Shown here: piece after piece, positions 1 to 5,450 of the stretch | How the letters are laid out: every line of letters starts with the position of its first letter | Position numbering within the stretch: position 1 is the stretch's first letter | Source: Gammaproteobacteria bacterium | GTDB taxonomy: Bacteria > Pseudomonadota > Gammaproteobacteria > Eutrophobiales > Eutrophobiaceae | Reading direction: 5' to 3' | DNA length: 5,450 nt | Assembly (NCBI GenBank): GCA_015661095.1 | Contig: JACVQI010000212.1 | Span: 1 to 5,450, forward strand | Position numbers and translations under genes: made by a program | Notes under the pieces: generated by a model | The model's input: the letters and a program-made list of their open reading frames with translations, nothing else | What the model was told of the DNA's origin: nothing | The model's database searches: none

Positions 1-86
1 CTGTAAATAATTATAGAATTCAAGCAGATCGGTCTGATTCGAGGAGCAAACCGGGCGCAGACTGTCGATCTCGCACCAGGATTACC

Positions 87-114
87 TTAACAACCAGACG
101 GCCTCTACCAGAAT
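87..114 (+). promoter_or_regulatory. Possible sigma70 promoter of pckG
   Basis: TTAACA at 87-92 matches the TTGACA -35 consensus in five of six bases. It lies 16 bases before CAGAAT (109-114), which matches TATAAT in four of six. Transcription would begin near 121 and leave a leader of about 50 bases. The match is weak and other pairings are possible, so this is a tentative call. Confidence 0.25.
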
Positions 115-161
115 TGTATTGGGTCGCTGTTATACAGACATACCCATAGATCCAACGAACC

Positions 162-166
162 AGAGG
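162..166 (+). promoter_or_regulatory. Ribosome-binding site of pckG
   Basis: AGAGG sits 7 bases before the ATG at 174, which is good spacing. The protein that follows begins with a typical PEPCK N-terminus, so this site supports the chosen start. It is also the right arm of a 7-bp inverted repeat with 100-106. Confidence 0.6.
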
Positions 167-173
167 CCAATTA

Positions 174-1923
174 ATGACCACTACGCACACACAACTCCAG
201 GCATGGGTTAACGACAAGGTCGCCCTGTTCAAGCCAGAAAACATCGTCTGGTGCGATGGTAGCAAGGCGGAATATAACCGCATGTGGCAACGCATGGTCC
301 TGAATGGCACCGCCAAACCCCTGAATCATGCCAAGCGGCCGAACAGCTATTACGTCCGCTCCGTACCGGAAGACGTGGCCCGCGTCGAAGACCGCACCTT
401 TATCTGCTCGGAACGGCATATCGACGCCGGCCCCACCAACAACTGGGTCGCACCGGCCGAGATGCGCGCCACTCTGAACCAGCTCTACGACGGCTGCATG
501 CGCGGCCGCACCATGTATGTCATCCCATTCAGTATGGGCCCGATCGGTTCGCACATCGCCTACATCGGCGTGCAATTGACGGACTCGCCCTACGTCGTCA
601 CCTCCATGCACATCATGACCAGGATCGGCAGTGCGGTGCTGCAGCAACTGGGCAGCGATGGTGAGTTTGTCCACTGCAACTGGGCAGCGATGGTGAGTTT
701 GTCCACTGCACTCATTCCGTCGGCGTGCCGCTGACTGATGGACGAAAGGACGCACCGTGGCCGTGTAATCCCGATAACCGCTATATCGTGCACTTCCCGG
801 AGACGCGCGAGATTTGCTCGTTCGGTTCCGGTTACGGCGGCAATGCACTGCTCGGCAAGAAATGTTTTGCCCTGCGCATCGCCTCGGTCATGGGCCGGGA
901 CGAAGGCTGGCTGGCGGAGCACATGCTGATCCTGAAACTGACCAGTCCCGATGGTGCATCCAGATACATCGCCGGCGCCTTCCCCAGCGCCTGCGGTAAA
1001 ACCAATCTGGCCATGCTCACCCCGACCATCCCGGGCTGGAAGGTCGAGACGGTCGGCGACGATATCTGCTGGATGAAATTCCGTAAGGATGGCCGGCTCT
1101 ACGCCATCAATCCGGAAGCCGGATTCTTTGGGGTCGCACCCGGCACCGGCATGCAAACCAATCCCAACGCCATCGCCATGCTCAAACAAAACACCATCTT
1201 CACCAATGTCGCGCTGACGGATGACGGCGACATCTGGTGGGAAGGCATGACAGACAAACCACCCGCGCATCTGACCGACTGGCTGGGCAAGGACTGGACG
1301 CCGGACTCCGGTACGCAGGCGGCGCATCCTAATGCCCGCTTCACCGTACCCGCCAGTCAATGTCCCTGTATAGCGCCGGAATGGGACGACCCGGCCGGTG
1401 TTCCCATCAGTGCCATCCTGTTTGGTGGCCGCCGCGCTTCAGTCGTGCCACTGGTCAATGAGGCCTTCAACTGGGAACACGGCACTTTCCTCGGCACCAT
1501 CGTCTCCAGCGAAATGACTGCCGCCGCCTTCGGCGCCATCGGCAAGCTGCGCCACGACCCCATGGCCATGCTGCCGTTCTGCGGCTACAACATGGCCGAT
1601 TACTGGAATCACTGGCTTAACATCGGCCGGAAATACGGAGCGAAATTGCCGAAAATCTTCTATGTCAACTGGTTCCGGAAAAATGACGGCGGCAAATTCA
1701 TGTGGCCCGGTTACGGTGAAAACAGTCGCGTGCTGAAATGGATCTTCGAACGCTGCGAGGGTAGCGCCGCCGCCGTCGAATGGAAACCGATGGCTGGCTG
1801 CAGGAAATACCGTTGATCCGGGAATATTATGAAAAGTTCGGCGAGCGCATGCCCGCGGAACTGTACACGCAACTCGATCGACTGCGGCAAAGATTGGAGA
1901 AATCGAAACAGGCGGTTGCTTGA
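174..1923 (+). pseudogene. pckG: Phosphoenolpyruvate carboxykinase (GTP), broken by a 32-bp duplication and a 3' deletion
   Basis: GTP-dependent PEPCK converts oxaloacetate and GTP to phosphoenolpyruvate, CO2 and GDP in the cytosol, the committing step of gluconeogenesis. Family identity is clear. The N-terminal part reads in one frame from ATG 174 to the duplication. The central and catalytic part reads in a second frame up to about 1780, with the P-loop GAFPSACGKTN (about residues 257-267 after repair, including the family's reactive Cys) and later motifs INPEAGFFGVAPGT, FGGRR and GKFMWPGYGEN (about 496-506). The last 44 residues, from DGWLQEIPLIREYYEKFGER onward, read in a third frame at 1789-1923. 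Two lesions explain the frames: a tandem duplication at 644-707, and a deletion at about 1780 that removes the TPIGY-type region, roughly 35 residues. Repaired for the duplication, about 570 residues remain, against about 600-620 in the family. As the DNA stands, translation from 174 stops at 734 (186 aa). A frame open from GTG 725 to 1816 lacks the N-terminus. I infer no active enzyme. Confidence 0.9.
644..707 (+). repeat. Perfect 32-bp tandem duplication inside pckG
   Basis: Positions 644-675 and 676-707 are identical 32-base units, both beginning GCAACTGGGCAGCGATGG, and the next three bases (GCA, 708-710) start a third copy. Because 32 is not a multiple of three, the second copy shifts the reading frame. 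Removing either copy restores a continuous PEPCK reading through LGSDGEFVHCTHSVGVPL into the downstream frame. The absence of any mismatch between copies points to a recent event or an assembly artefact. Confidence 0.95.
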
Positions 1924-1953
1924 AACTCATAGCCAGTCAATTTTTGCTATAGT
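1920..1953 (+). promoter_or_regulatory. Probable extended -10 promoter of the MORN gene
   Basis: TATAGT at 1948-1953 matches TATAAT in five of six positions. TG one base upstream (1945-1946) makes it an extended -10 element, which can work with a poor -35. TTGAAA at 1920-1925 resembles a -35 but is 22 bases away, longer than normal. Transcription would start about 40 bases before the MORN start codon. This suggests the gene is transcribed independently of pckG. Confidence 0.4.
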
Positions 1954-2001
1954 TAACGATATTCATGGCCAACGGACTGGCGACGGAGGGATTCAAACCA
2001 T

Positions 2002-2415
2002 ATGGTTCTATCGAGATTACAGTTAATACTACTGGGCGTCGCCCTCGTACTCGTGGCAGCCCTGACGGCCTGGCTGCTGCTGAAGTCCGAGCTACGGGAA
2101 GATTTCACCATCGAAACCAGCATCAAACCCGACACTTATACCGCCACCAAGATGGATGAATCTCCCGCACAGGAACCCGCTTCCTTACAGTCTGGTATAC
2201 CGGATGGTTATGGCTACGTCACCCACCCGGATGGATCGGTATACATGGGTAATTTCCTGAATGGATTATCGAACGGCTAGGGCAAGATCATCTACCCCAG
2301 CGGCGCCAGCTATGAAGGGAAATTCAGCGAAGGTTTGCCCAACGGCAAGGGCGTCTGTACTTATTCGTCGGGTGAGTTCGAGGACTGCGAATTTCTGCTG
2401 GGGGAAAGACAATAA
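2002..2415 (+). pseudogene. Membrane-anchored MORN-repeat protein with an in-frame TAG stop
   Basis: The frame opens at ATG 2002, with GGAGGG (1985-1990) 11 bases upstream. Residues about 5-27 are a strongly hydrophobic segment followed by a charged stretch, which suggests a single N-terminal membrane anchor with the remainder probably in the periplasm. After a Pro/Ser/Glu-rich linker, MORN motifs start near residue 69 (GYGYVTHPDGSVYMGNFLNG). TAG at 2278-2280 would end the product at 92 residues. In the same frame after the stop come two more MORN units (GKIIYPSGASYEGKFSEGLP, then NGKGVCTYSSGEFEDCEF), ending at TAA 2413-2415. The full frame would be 137 residues plus the amber position. MORN repeats usually bind membranes or proteins, but I cannot give a specific role here. 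A truncated 92-aa protein could still be made, though it would hold only about one repeat. Confidence 0.75.
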
Positions 2416-2477
2416 GATAATCGAACCAGTAGAGACCCAGTAGGACGCGGTGGGGCACGAGATCCAGTAGAAATGAC

Positions 2478-2499
2478 GAATGGTCTCATCATTCTTTTT
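2478..2499 (+). terminator. Likely rho-independent terminator after the MORN gene
   Basis: GAATGGT and ATCATTC form a 7-bp stem containing one G-T wobble, with a 3-base CTC loop, followed directly by TTTTT (2495-2499). The stem is not GC-rich, so strength is uncertain. Its position, between the MORN gene and the separately promoted antitoxin, suits termination of the upstream transcript. Confidence 0.45.
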
Positions 2500-2546
2500 A
2501 AACAGACTTCAAATGCGCCAAGATGAGAGCGGTATAAAACGATAGG

Positions 2547-2573
2547 GTGACGATTATAAGTTTCGCGTATAAT
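2547..2573 (+). promoter_or_regulatory. Antitoxin promoter with overlapping inverted repeat
   Basis: A perfect TATAAT -10 box lies at 2568-2573. GTGACG (2547-2552) is a weak -35 candidate at a short 15-base spacing. ATTATA (2553-2558) and TATAAT (2568-2573) are perfect 6-bp inverted arms separated by 9 bases, so the -10 is itself one arm of a possible operator. Type II antitoxins commonly repress their own promoter through such sites; that this one does so is inference. The start of transcription would fall at about 2580, one or two bases before the ATG. Confidence 0.55.
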
Positions 2574-2581
2574 TTGATTTT

Positions 2582-2821
2582 ATGAGTACTACAAAACTTT
2601 CGATTCCCCCTGAATTTGACTCAGTATCAAGGGAGCAGCGTATAGCCTATGTCCAGGATTTATGGGATCGAATAGCCCAGCATCCTGAGGGGATTTCAGT
2701 GCCGGAACATCACAAGCGGATTCTGGATGAACGACTAAACGAGTATCAAGCCAACCCGCAATCTGGACGGCCGTGGAGCGAAGTTCGCGAGGAACTCTTG
2801 GCCAAGCTTCACGATTCTTGA
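2582..2821 (+). CDS. Type II toxin-antitoxin system antitoxin, addiction-module component family (PF09720-like)
   Basis: This 79-residue acidic protein fits the small 'addiction module component' antitoxin family. A short N-terminal segment is followed by a helical SREQRIAYVQDLWDRIAQ stretch (about residues 17-34), then ILDERLNEYQANPQ (about 47-60) and the family-typical PWSEVREELL C-terminus (about 64-73). Such antitoxins bind and neutralise the co-encoded RelE/ParE toxin and often repress the operon. The ATG lies 9 bases after a consensus -10 and has no Shine-Dalgarno sequence in front of it, so leaderless translation is likely. The toxin start overlaps its stop codon. Family assignment is from recognised sequence pattern, not a search. 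Confidence 0.88.
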   Translation: MSTTKLSIPPEFDSVSREQRIAYVQDLWDRIAQHPEGISVPEHHKRILDERLNEYQANPQSGRPWSEVREELLAKLHDS

Positions 2822-3114
2822 GCCGGGCACACATTCAGCCGCGCGCTTGCGCAGACGCTGACAACGCGGCAACTTGGTATGAACGGCAGAGGCCGGGTTT
2901 GGGGATCGAGTTCATTCTGGAACTCGACGCTGCGATAGAAAGAGCAGCTGAAACTCCTGAAGCATATGCCCGGTTATATCGAGATGCCAGACGCATCTTA
3001 TTACGACGCTTTCCCTACGCAATTTATTTTGTTTTTGAAGATAGCGCCATTGAAATATTCGCAGTACTTCACCAGCATCGAGATCCGTCGTTGTGGCAAT
3101 CGAGGTTGCCATAA
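2818..3114 (+). CDS. Type II toxin, RelE/ParE superfamily
   Basis: The 98-residue product has the usual length and layout of the ParE/RelE toxin family. An N-terminal strand (MSRAHIQPRA) is followed by a helical hairpin with ATWYERQRPGLGIEFILELD (about residues 19-38), then RLYRDARRILLRRFPYAIYF (about 53-72), and the C-terminal strand AVLHQHRDPSLW (about 82-93). Family members inhibit growth either as ribosome-dependent mRNA endonucleases or as gyrase poisons; the sequence does not decide which. I chose TTG 2818 because it overlaps the antitoxin TGA as TTGA and puts the family-typical N-terminus at residue 1. The frame stays open upstream to 2773, but that part lies inside the antitoxin gene and does not resemble the family. 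There is no good Shine-Dalgarno close by, so translation is probably coupled to the antitoxin. The frame is intact. Confidence 0.88.
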   Translation: MSRAHIQPRACADADNAATWYERQRPGLGIEFILELDAAIERAAETPEAYARLYRDARRILLRRFPYAIYFVFEDSAIEIFAVLHQHRDPSLWQSRLP

Positions 3115-3136
3115 CACCAACGATAACTCGTAGAAA

Positions 3137-3167
3137 GTAGCCCGGATGGAATGAAATGAAATCCGGG
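3137..3167 (+). repeat. REP unit, plus orientation (intact hairpin)
   Basis: GTAG head at 3137-3140, stem CCCGGAT (3141-3147) paired perfectly with ATCCGGG (3161-3167), and a 13-nt purine-rich loop at 3148-3160. Together this is a 31-base unit of the usual REP form. Confidence 0.75.
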
Positions 3168-3237
3168 AACGCATTGGTGGTAATGGAATTGCGGCCTGCG
3201 ATGCGATCGTATAATCTGAGGTTGTGTTGGAAGATTC

Positions 3238-3268
3238 CCCCGATTTTGCTACGCTGCATCCGGGCTAC
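3238..3268 (-). repeat. REP unit, minus orientation (one stem mismatch)
   Basis: Read on the minus strand this has the same GTAG head and CCCGGAT stem arm, a loop of the same 13 nt, and a closing arm ATCGGGG with one mismatch to the stem. The loop sequence differs from that of the left unit, so the two are diverged copies rather than a recent duplication. Confidence 0.65.
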
Positions 3269-3334
3269 GTTTTCTATGATGGAAAGTTAGTCTTCGACCG
3301 ATGCGGTTCGTTCCTCACCCCATCCAACTTAAAT

Positions 3335-5149
3335 TCAGCCCGCCCTGGCGGAGCGTTTTCTCTGATGTTCCAGCAGCTGTTTCTTGCGCAGGCGGATGGA
3401 CTTCGGCGTTACCTCCACCAGTTCGTCGTCGTCGATGAACTCCAGGGCCTGTTCCAGTGACAACCGGATCGGCGGCGTCAGCAGGATGTTTTCATCGCTG
3501 CCGGAGGCGCGGATATTGGTCAATTGCTTCCCCTTTAGAGGATTGACCACCAGGTCGTTATCGCGGGCATGGATACCGATGATGCTGCCTTCATAGACCT
3601 CATCACCCGGCCCGATCAACATGCGGCCGCGCTCCTGCAGGTTGAACAGGGCATAGGCCAGCGCCTTGCCGTTACCATTGGCGATCAACACACCATTGAT
3701 GCGCTGGCCGAAAGTGCCGGTCTTGGCCGGACCGTAATGATCAAAGACGTGATACATCAGCCCGGTACCCTGGGTGGCCGTGAGAAATTCAGTACGAAAA
3801 CCGATCAGGCCCCGCGCCGGGATGATGAAGTCCAGGCGGACACGGCCCTTACCGTCCGGAATCATATTTTGCAGATCGCCGCCCCGCTCACCCAGTTTCT
3901 CCATGACCGCGCCCTGGTGCTGGGCCTCGATATCGACGGCTAGTTGTTCAAAAGGCTCATGCAGCCGGCCATCGACTTCCTTGTAAATAACCTCCGGCCG
4001 GGACACACCGAGTTCGAAGCCCTCGCGGCGCATATTTTCGATCAATATCGACAGATGCAGTTCCCCACGTCCCGAGACCCTGAACTTGTCCGGGTCGCCC
4101 GTATCCTCGACTCGCAGAGCCACATTATGGATCAGTTCCCGGTACAGGCGTTCGCGGATCTGCCGGGAGGTGACATACTTGCCTTCCCGTCCCGCTAGCG
4201 GTGAATTATTCACCTGAAAGGTCATGCTCACTGTCGGTTCGTCAACCGCCAGGGCGGGCAAGGCCTCGATACATTTCGGATCGCACAGGGTGTCGGAGAT
4301 GCCGAGGGCATCGACTCCCGTGAAGGCAATGATATCCCCGGCCTGCGCTTCCGGCACCTCAGTGCGCTCCAGCCCGAGAAAGCCCAGGATCTGTAAGATG
4401 CGGGCCTTGCGCTGCTGTCCATGCCGATCGATCACCACCACCGGTGTATTCGACTTGATCCGACCGCGGGTGATGCGGCCGATACCGATCACGCCGGTGT
4501 AACTATTGTAGTCCAGGGCGCTGATCTGGACCTGGAACGGTCCATCGAGATCCACCACCGGCGCCGGCACCTGTTCCACAATCATTTTAAATAATGGCGT
4601 CATATCGCCCGAGCGCGCATCGCGGTCCTCGCTGGCGTAGCCGTATAAGGCCGAGGCATAGATGACCGGAAAATCCAGTTGCTCATCTTTGGCTCCCAAA
4701 CGATCGAACAGATCGAAAGTCTGGTCCAGCACCCAGGGCGCCCGCGATCCCGACCGGTCTATCTTGTTAATGACAACGATAGGACGCAGGCCTCTGGCCA
4801 GCGCTTTTTGCGTGACGAAGCGTGTTTGCGGCATCGGCCCGTCGACGGCGTCCACCAGCAGCAACACTGAATCCACCATTGACAGCACCCGCTCCACTTC
4901 ACCGCCGAAATCGGAGTGACCGGGTGTATCGACGATATTGATGCGGTAGTCCTGCCATTTGATCGCGGTATTCTTCGCCAGGATGGTGATACCGCGTTCC
5001 CGTTCCAGTTCGTTGGAATCCATGACGCGGTCAAGTACGACAGCGCGACTGCCCAAGGTGCCGGACTGTTTGAGCAGTTGATCGACGAGCGTGGTCTTGC
5101 CATGGTCAACATGGGCGATAATGGCGATATTGCGCAACTTCTCGATCAA
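3335..5149 (-). CDS. typA: Translational GTPase TypA/BipA
   Basis: TypA (BipA) is an EF-G-like GTPase that binds the ribosome in the cytosol and supports 50S assembly and growth under stress such as low temperature. All GTPase motifs are present, counted from the chosen start: G1 AHVDHGKTT (12-20), G2 RGIT (52-55), G3 DTPGH (74-78), G4 NKID (128-131) and G5 SAL (166-168). Domain II, the EF-G-like domain III (VSGRGELHLSILIENMRREG) and domain V follow, then the TypA-specific C-terminal domain ending in NIRASGSDENILLTPP and ALEFIDDDELVEVTPKSIRL. The product is 604 aa, close to the roughly 607 aa of E. coli. I chose TTG 5149 because it gives MIEKLRNIAIIAHVD, aligning with E. coli MIENLRNIAIIAHVD. 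The only SD-like GGAG (5161-5164) is 11 bases from it but just 2 bases from the alternative TTG at 5158 (607 aa). The gene is intact and has its own promoter. Confidence 0.97.
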   Translation of the reverse strand: MIEKLRNIAIIAHVDHGKTTLVDQLLKQSGTLGSRAVVLDRVMDSNELERERGITILAKNTAIKWQDYRINIVDTPGHSDFGGEVERVLSMVDSVLLLVDAVDGPMPQTRFVTQKALARGLRPIVVINKIDRSGSRAPWVLDQTFDLFDRLGAKDEQLDFPVIYASALYGYASEDRDARSGDMTPLFKMIVEQVPAPVVDLDGPFQVQISALDYNSYTGVIGIGRITRGRIKSNTPVVVIDRHGQQRKARILQILGFLGLERTEVPEAQAGDIIAFTGVDALGISDTLCDPKCIEALPALAVDEPTVSMTFQVNNSPLAGREGKYVTSRQIRERLYRELIHNVALRVEDTGDPDKFRVSGRGELHLSILIENMRREGFELGVSRPEVIYKEVDGRLHEPFEQLAVDIEAQHQGAVMEKLGERGGDLQNMIPDGKGRVRLDFIIPARGLIGFRTEFLTATQGTGLMYHVFDHYGPAKTGTFGQRINGVLIANGNGKALAYALFNLQERGRMLIGPGDEVYEGSIIGIHARDNDLVVNPLKGKQLTNIRASGSDENILLTPPIRLSLEQALEFIDDDELVEVTPKSIRLRKKQLLEHQRKRSARAG

Positions 5150-5184
5150 GGAATTCAATGCTCCAACAGGAAGGAAGGCCGCGC

Positions 5185-5212
5185 ATTATAATGTAACGGC
5201 TGGCGGAATCCA
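5185..5212 (-). promoter_or_regulatory. Probable sigma70 promoter of typA
   Basis: On the minus strand a perfect TATAAT -10 box occupies 5185-5190. A weak -35 candidate, TGGATT, lies 16 bases upstream (5207-5212). The start of transcription would be near 5178, leaving a short leader of about 20-30 bases that contains GGAG. This lets typA be expressed apart from the kinase gene upstream. Confidence 0.5.
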
Positions 5213-5273
5213 GTCTCATGCAAGCGCCGAGGCCTGCAATCGACAGTTACCAGTCGAAACCGGCGAAAAAGGC

Positions 5274-5450
5274 CTAAAATCGGTGGCCGAAGGTACTCTC
5301 AAACTTGTCAGCAAATTCCGCCGGTGTAAAGCTGTGGTTTTGTGTACCGTGGGCGGTGATTTTTAGAGAGCCCATGAGCGAGGCGATCCGGCCGATGGTT
5401 TCCCAGTCCATGCCATGCATCAGACCATAGAGCAGACCGGCCCGGTAGGC
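5274..5450 (-). CDS. PfkB-family carbohydrate/nucleoside kinase (adenosine-kinase-like), C-terminal part
   Basis: Only the last 58 residues plus the TAG stop (5274-5276) are inside the window. They begin AYRAGLLYGLMHGMDWETIG and continue through RIASLMGSLKITAHGTQNHS, a pattern typical of bacterial PfkB (ribokinase superfamily) proteins commonly annotated as adenosine kinase. In this family the catalytic Asp of the GxGD motif directly precedes the AYRAG stretch, so it should be the next residue beyond the window edge. The Gly-Thr-Gln-Asn-His motif near the end is also characteristic. These enzymes phosphorylate a sugar or nucleoside with ATP; the substrate cannot be decided from the tail. The gene runs in the same direction as typA, with a 115-124 base gap that holds the typA promoter, so the two are neighbours rather than a tight operon. 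Confidence 0.85.
   Translation of the reverse strand, partial: AYRAGLLYGLMHGMDWETIGRIASLMGSLKITAHGTQNHSFTPAEFADKFESTFGHRF

Larger units (their letters stand above)
1..173. other. Leader/intergenic region upstream of pckG
   Basis: I see no convincing gene here. A minus-strand open frame crosses the stretch into pckG, but it has no recognisable protein features and lies antisense to the conserved PEPCK N-terminus. The stretch contains a possible pckG promoter and an inverted-repeat pair, GGCCTCT (100-106) and AGAGGCC (162-168), whose right arm covers the pckG ribosome-binding site. A TAGAAT hexamer near positions 14-19 could be another -10 box, but its -35 would lie outside the window. Confidence 0.5.
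2416..2581. other. Intergenic spacer between the MORN gene and the TA operon
   Basis: No gene is seen. The spacer carries three copies of CCAGTAG (2426-2432, 2437-2443, 2464-2470), a likely terminator at 2478-2499, and an AT-rich stretch with the antitoxin promoter. The right half is much more AT-rich than the flanking metabolic genes. Confidence 0.5.
3137..3268. repeat. BIME-like element: two REP units in inverted orientation
   Basis: The element fills most of the gap between the converging toxin and typA genes. Its outer ends are perfect 12-bp inverted repeats, GTAGCCCGGATG (3137-3148) and CATCCGGGCTAC (3257-3268). Each end is one 31-base REP unit (listed separately), and 70 bases lie between the units. 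GTAG-headed hairpins are the hallmark of REP sequences moved by RAYT (TnpA-REP, Y1 HUH) transposases in gammaproteobacteria. In this position the hairpins could also act as transcription attenuators or protect 3' ends of mRNA. Confidence 0.7.

Noticed and set aside
171..848. A 225-residue minus-strand open frame antisense to pckG
   Set aside because: It runs antisense to conserved PEPCK coding sequence and the translation shows low-complexity His/Val/Asp/Gly-rich composition typical of a shadow frame, with no recognisable domain.
590..1360. A 256-residue minus-strand open frame antisense to the pckG core
   Set aside because: It overlaps the highly conserved P-loop region of PEPCK on the opposite strand and has no family resemblance; the plus-strand frame clearly explains the sequence.
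1439..1930. A 163-residue minus-strand open frame across the pckG 3' end
   Set aside because: It mirrors conserved PEPCK codons and has no start context or homology I recognise.
2912..3259. A 115-residue minus-strand open frame over the toxin and REP element
   Set aside because: It is antisense to an intact RelE/ParE toxin and reads through the REP hairpins, so it is unlikely to be a gene.
3137..3268. Inverted-repeat-flanked segment as a MITE or IS remnant
   Set aside because: The ends are each self-contained GTAG hairpins with equal stem and loop lengths, which fits paired REP units better; I saw no clear target-site duplication flanking the element.
3294..3312. Possible hairpin just downstream of typA
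   Set aside because: The stem is short and imperfect and there is no T-run after it in the typA direction.
3569..3943. A 124-residue plus-strand open frame inside typA
   Set aside because: It is antisense to a fully conserved TypA frame; no independent evidence supports it.
5248..5290. Possible terminator of the kinase gene, GGCC-N10-GGCC followed by TTTTT on the minus strand
   Set aside because: The stem is only 4 bp of a self-complementary sequence and overlaps the stop codon; too weak to call.

Overview
The window looks like a chromosomal segment of a gammaproteobacterium. TypA closely resembles the E. coli protein in sequence and length, and the GTP-type PEPCK, the tail of an adenosine-kinase-like PfkB protein and the GTAG-headed REP elements all fit that. 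The coding DNA is moderately GC-rich. The species cannot be named from the sequence alone.

Left part (1-2415, plus strand): a leader of about 170 bases is followed by a GTP-dependent phosphoenolpyruvate carboxykinase gene (pckG) that is clearly broken. A perfect 32-bp tandem duplication shifts the frame near codon 157. Near the 3' end an out-of-frame deletion removes roughly 35 codons, and the true C-terminus continues in a third frame. A short gap with an extended -10 promoter follows, then a small membrane-anchored MORN-repeat protein interrupted by an in-frame TAG. The repeats resume in the same frame right after it. So one stretch of about 2.3 kb holds three separate lesions, which means either local gene decay or a poor-quality assembly.

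Middle part (2416-3334): a spacer with a likely intrinsic terminator leads into a compact type II toxin-antitoxin pair. It consists of a PF09720-type antitoxin and a RelE/ParE-type toxin whose TTG start overlaps the antitoxin stop. The antitoxin has a consensus -10 box so close to its ATG that the mRNA is probably leaderless, and that -10 is one arm of an inverted repeat that could be the autoregulatory operator. The gap between the toxin and the converging typA gene holds two inverted REP units (GTAG head, 7-bp stem, 13-nt loop), which together form a BIME-like element.

Right part (3335-5450, minus strand): an intact typA/bipA gene for a ribosome-associated translational GTPase has its own TATAAT promoter and a TTG start. 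Upstream of it is the last 58 codons of a PfkB-family (adenosine-kinase-like) sugar or nucleoside kinase running off the window edge.

I found no convincing new multi-gene system. The most informative observations are the exactly reconstructable lesions in pckG, the amber codon in the MORN gene, the leaderless toxin-antitoxin operon and the paired REP element.
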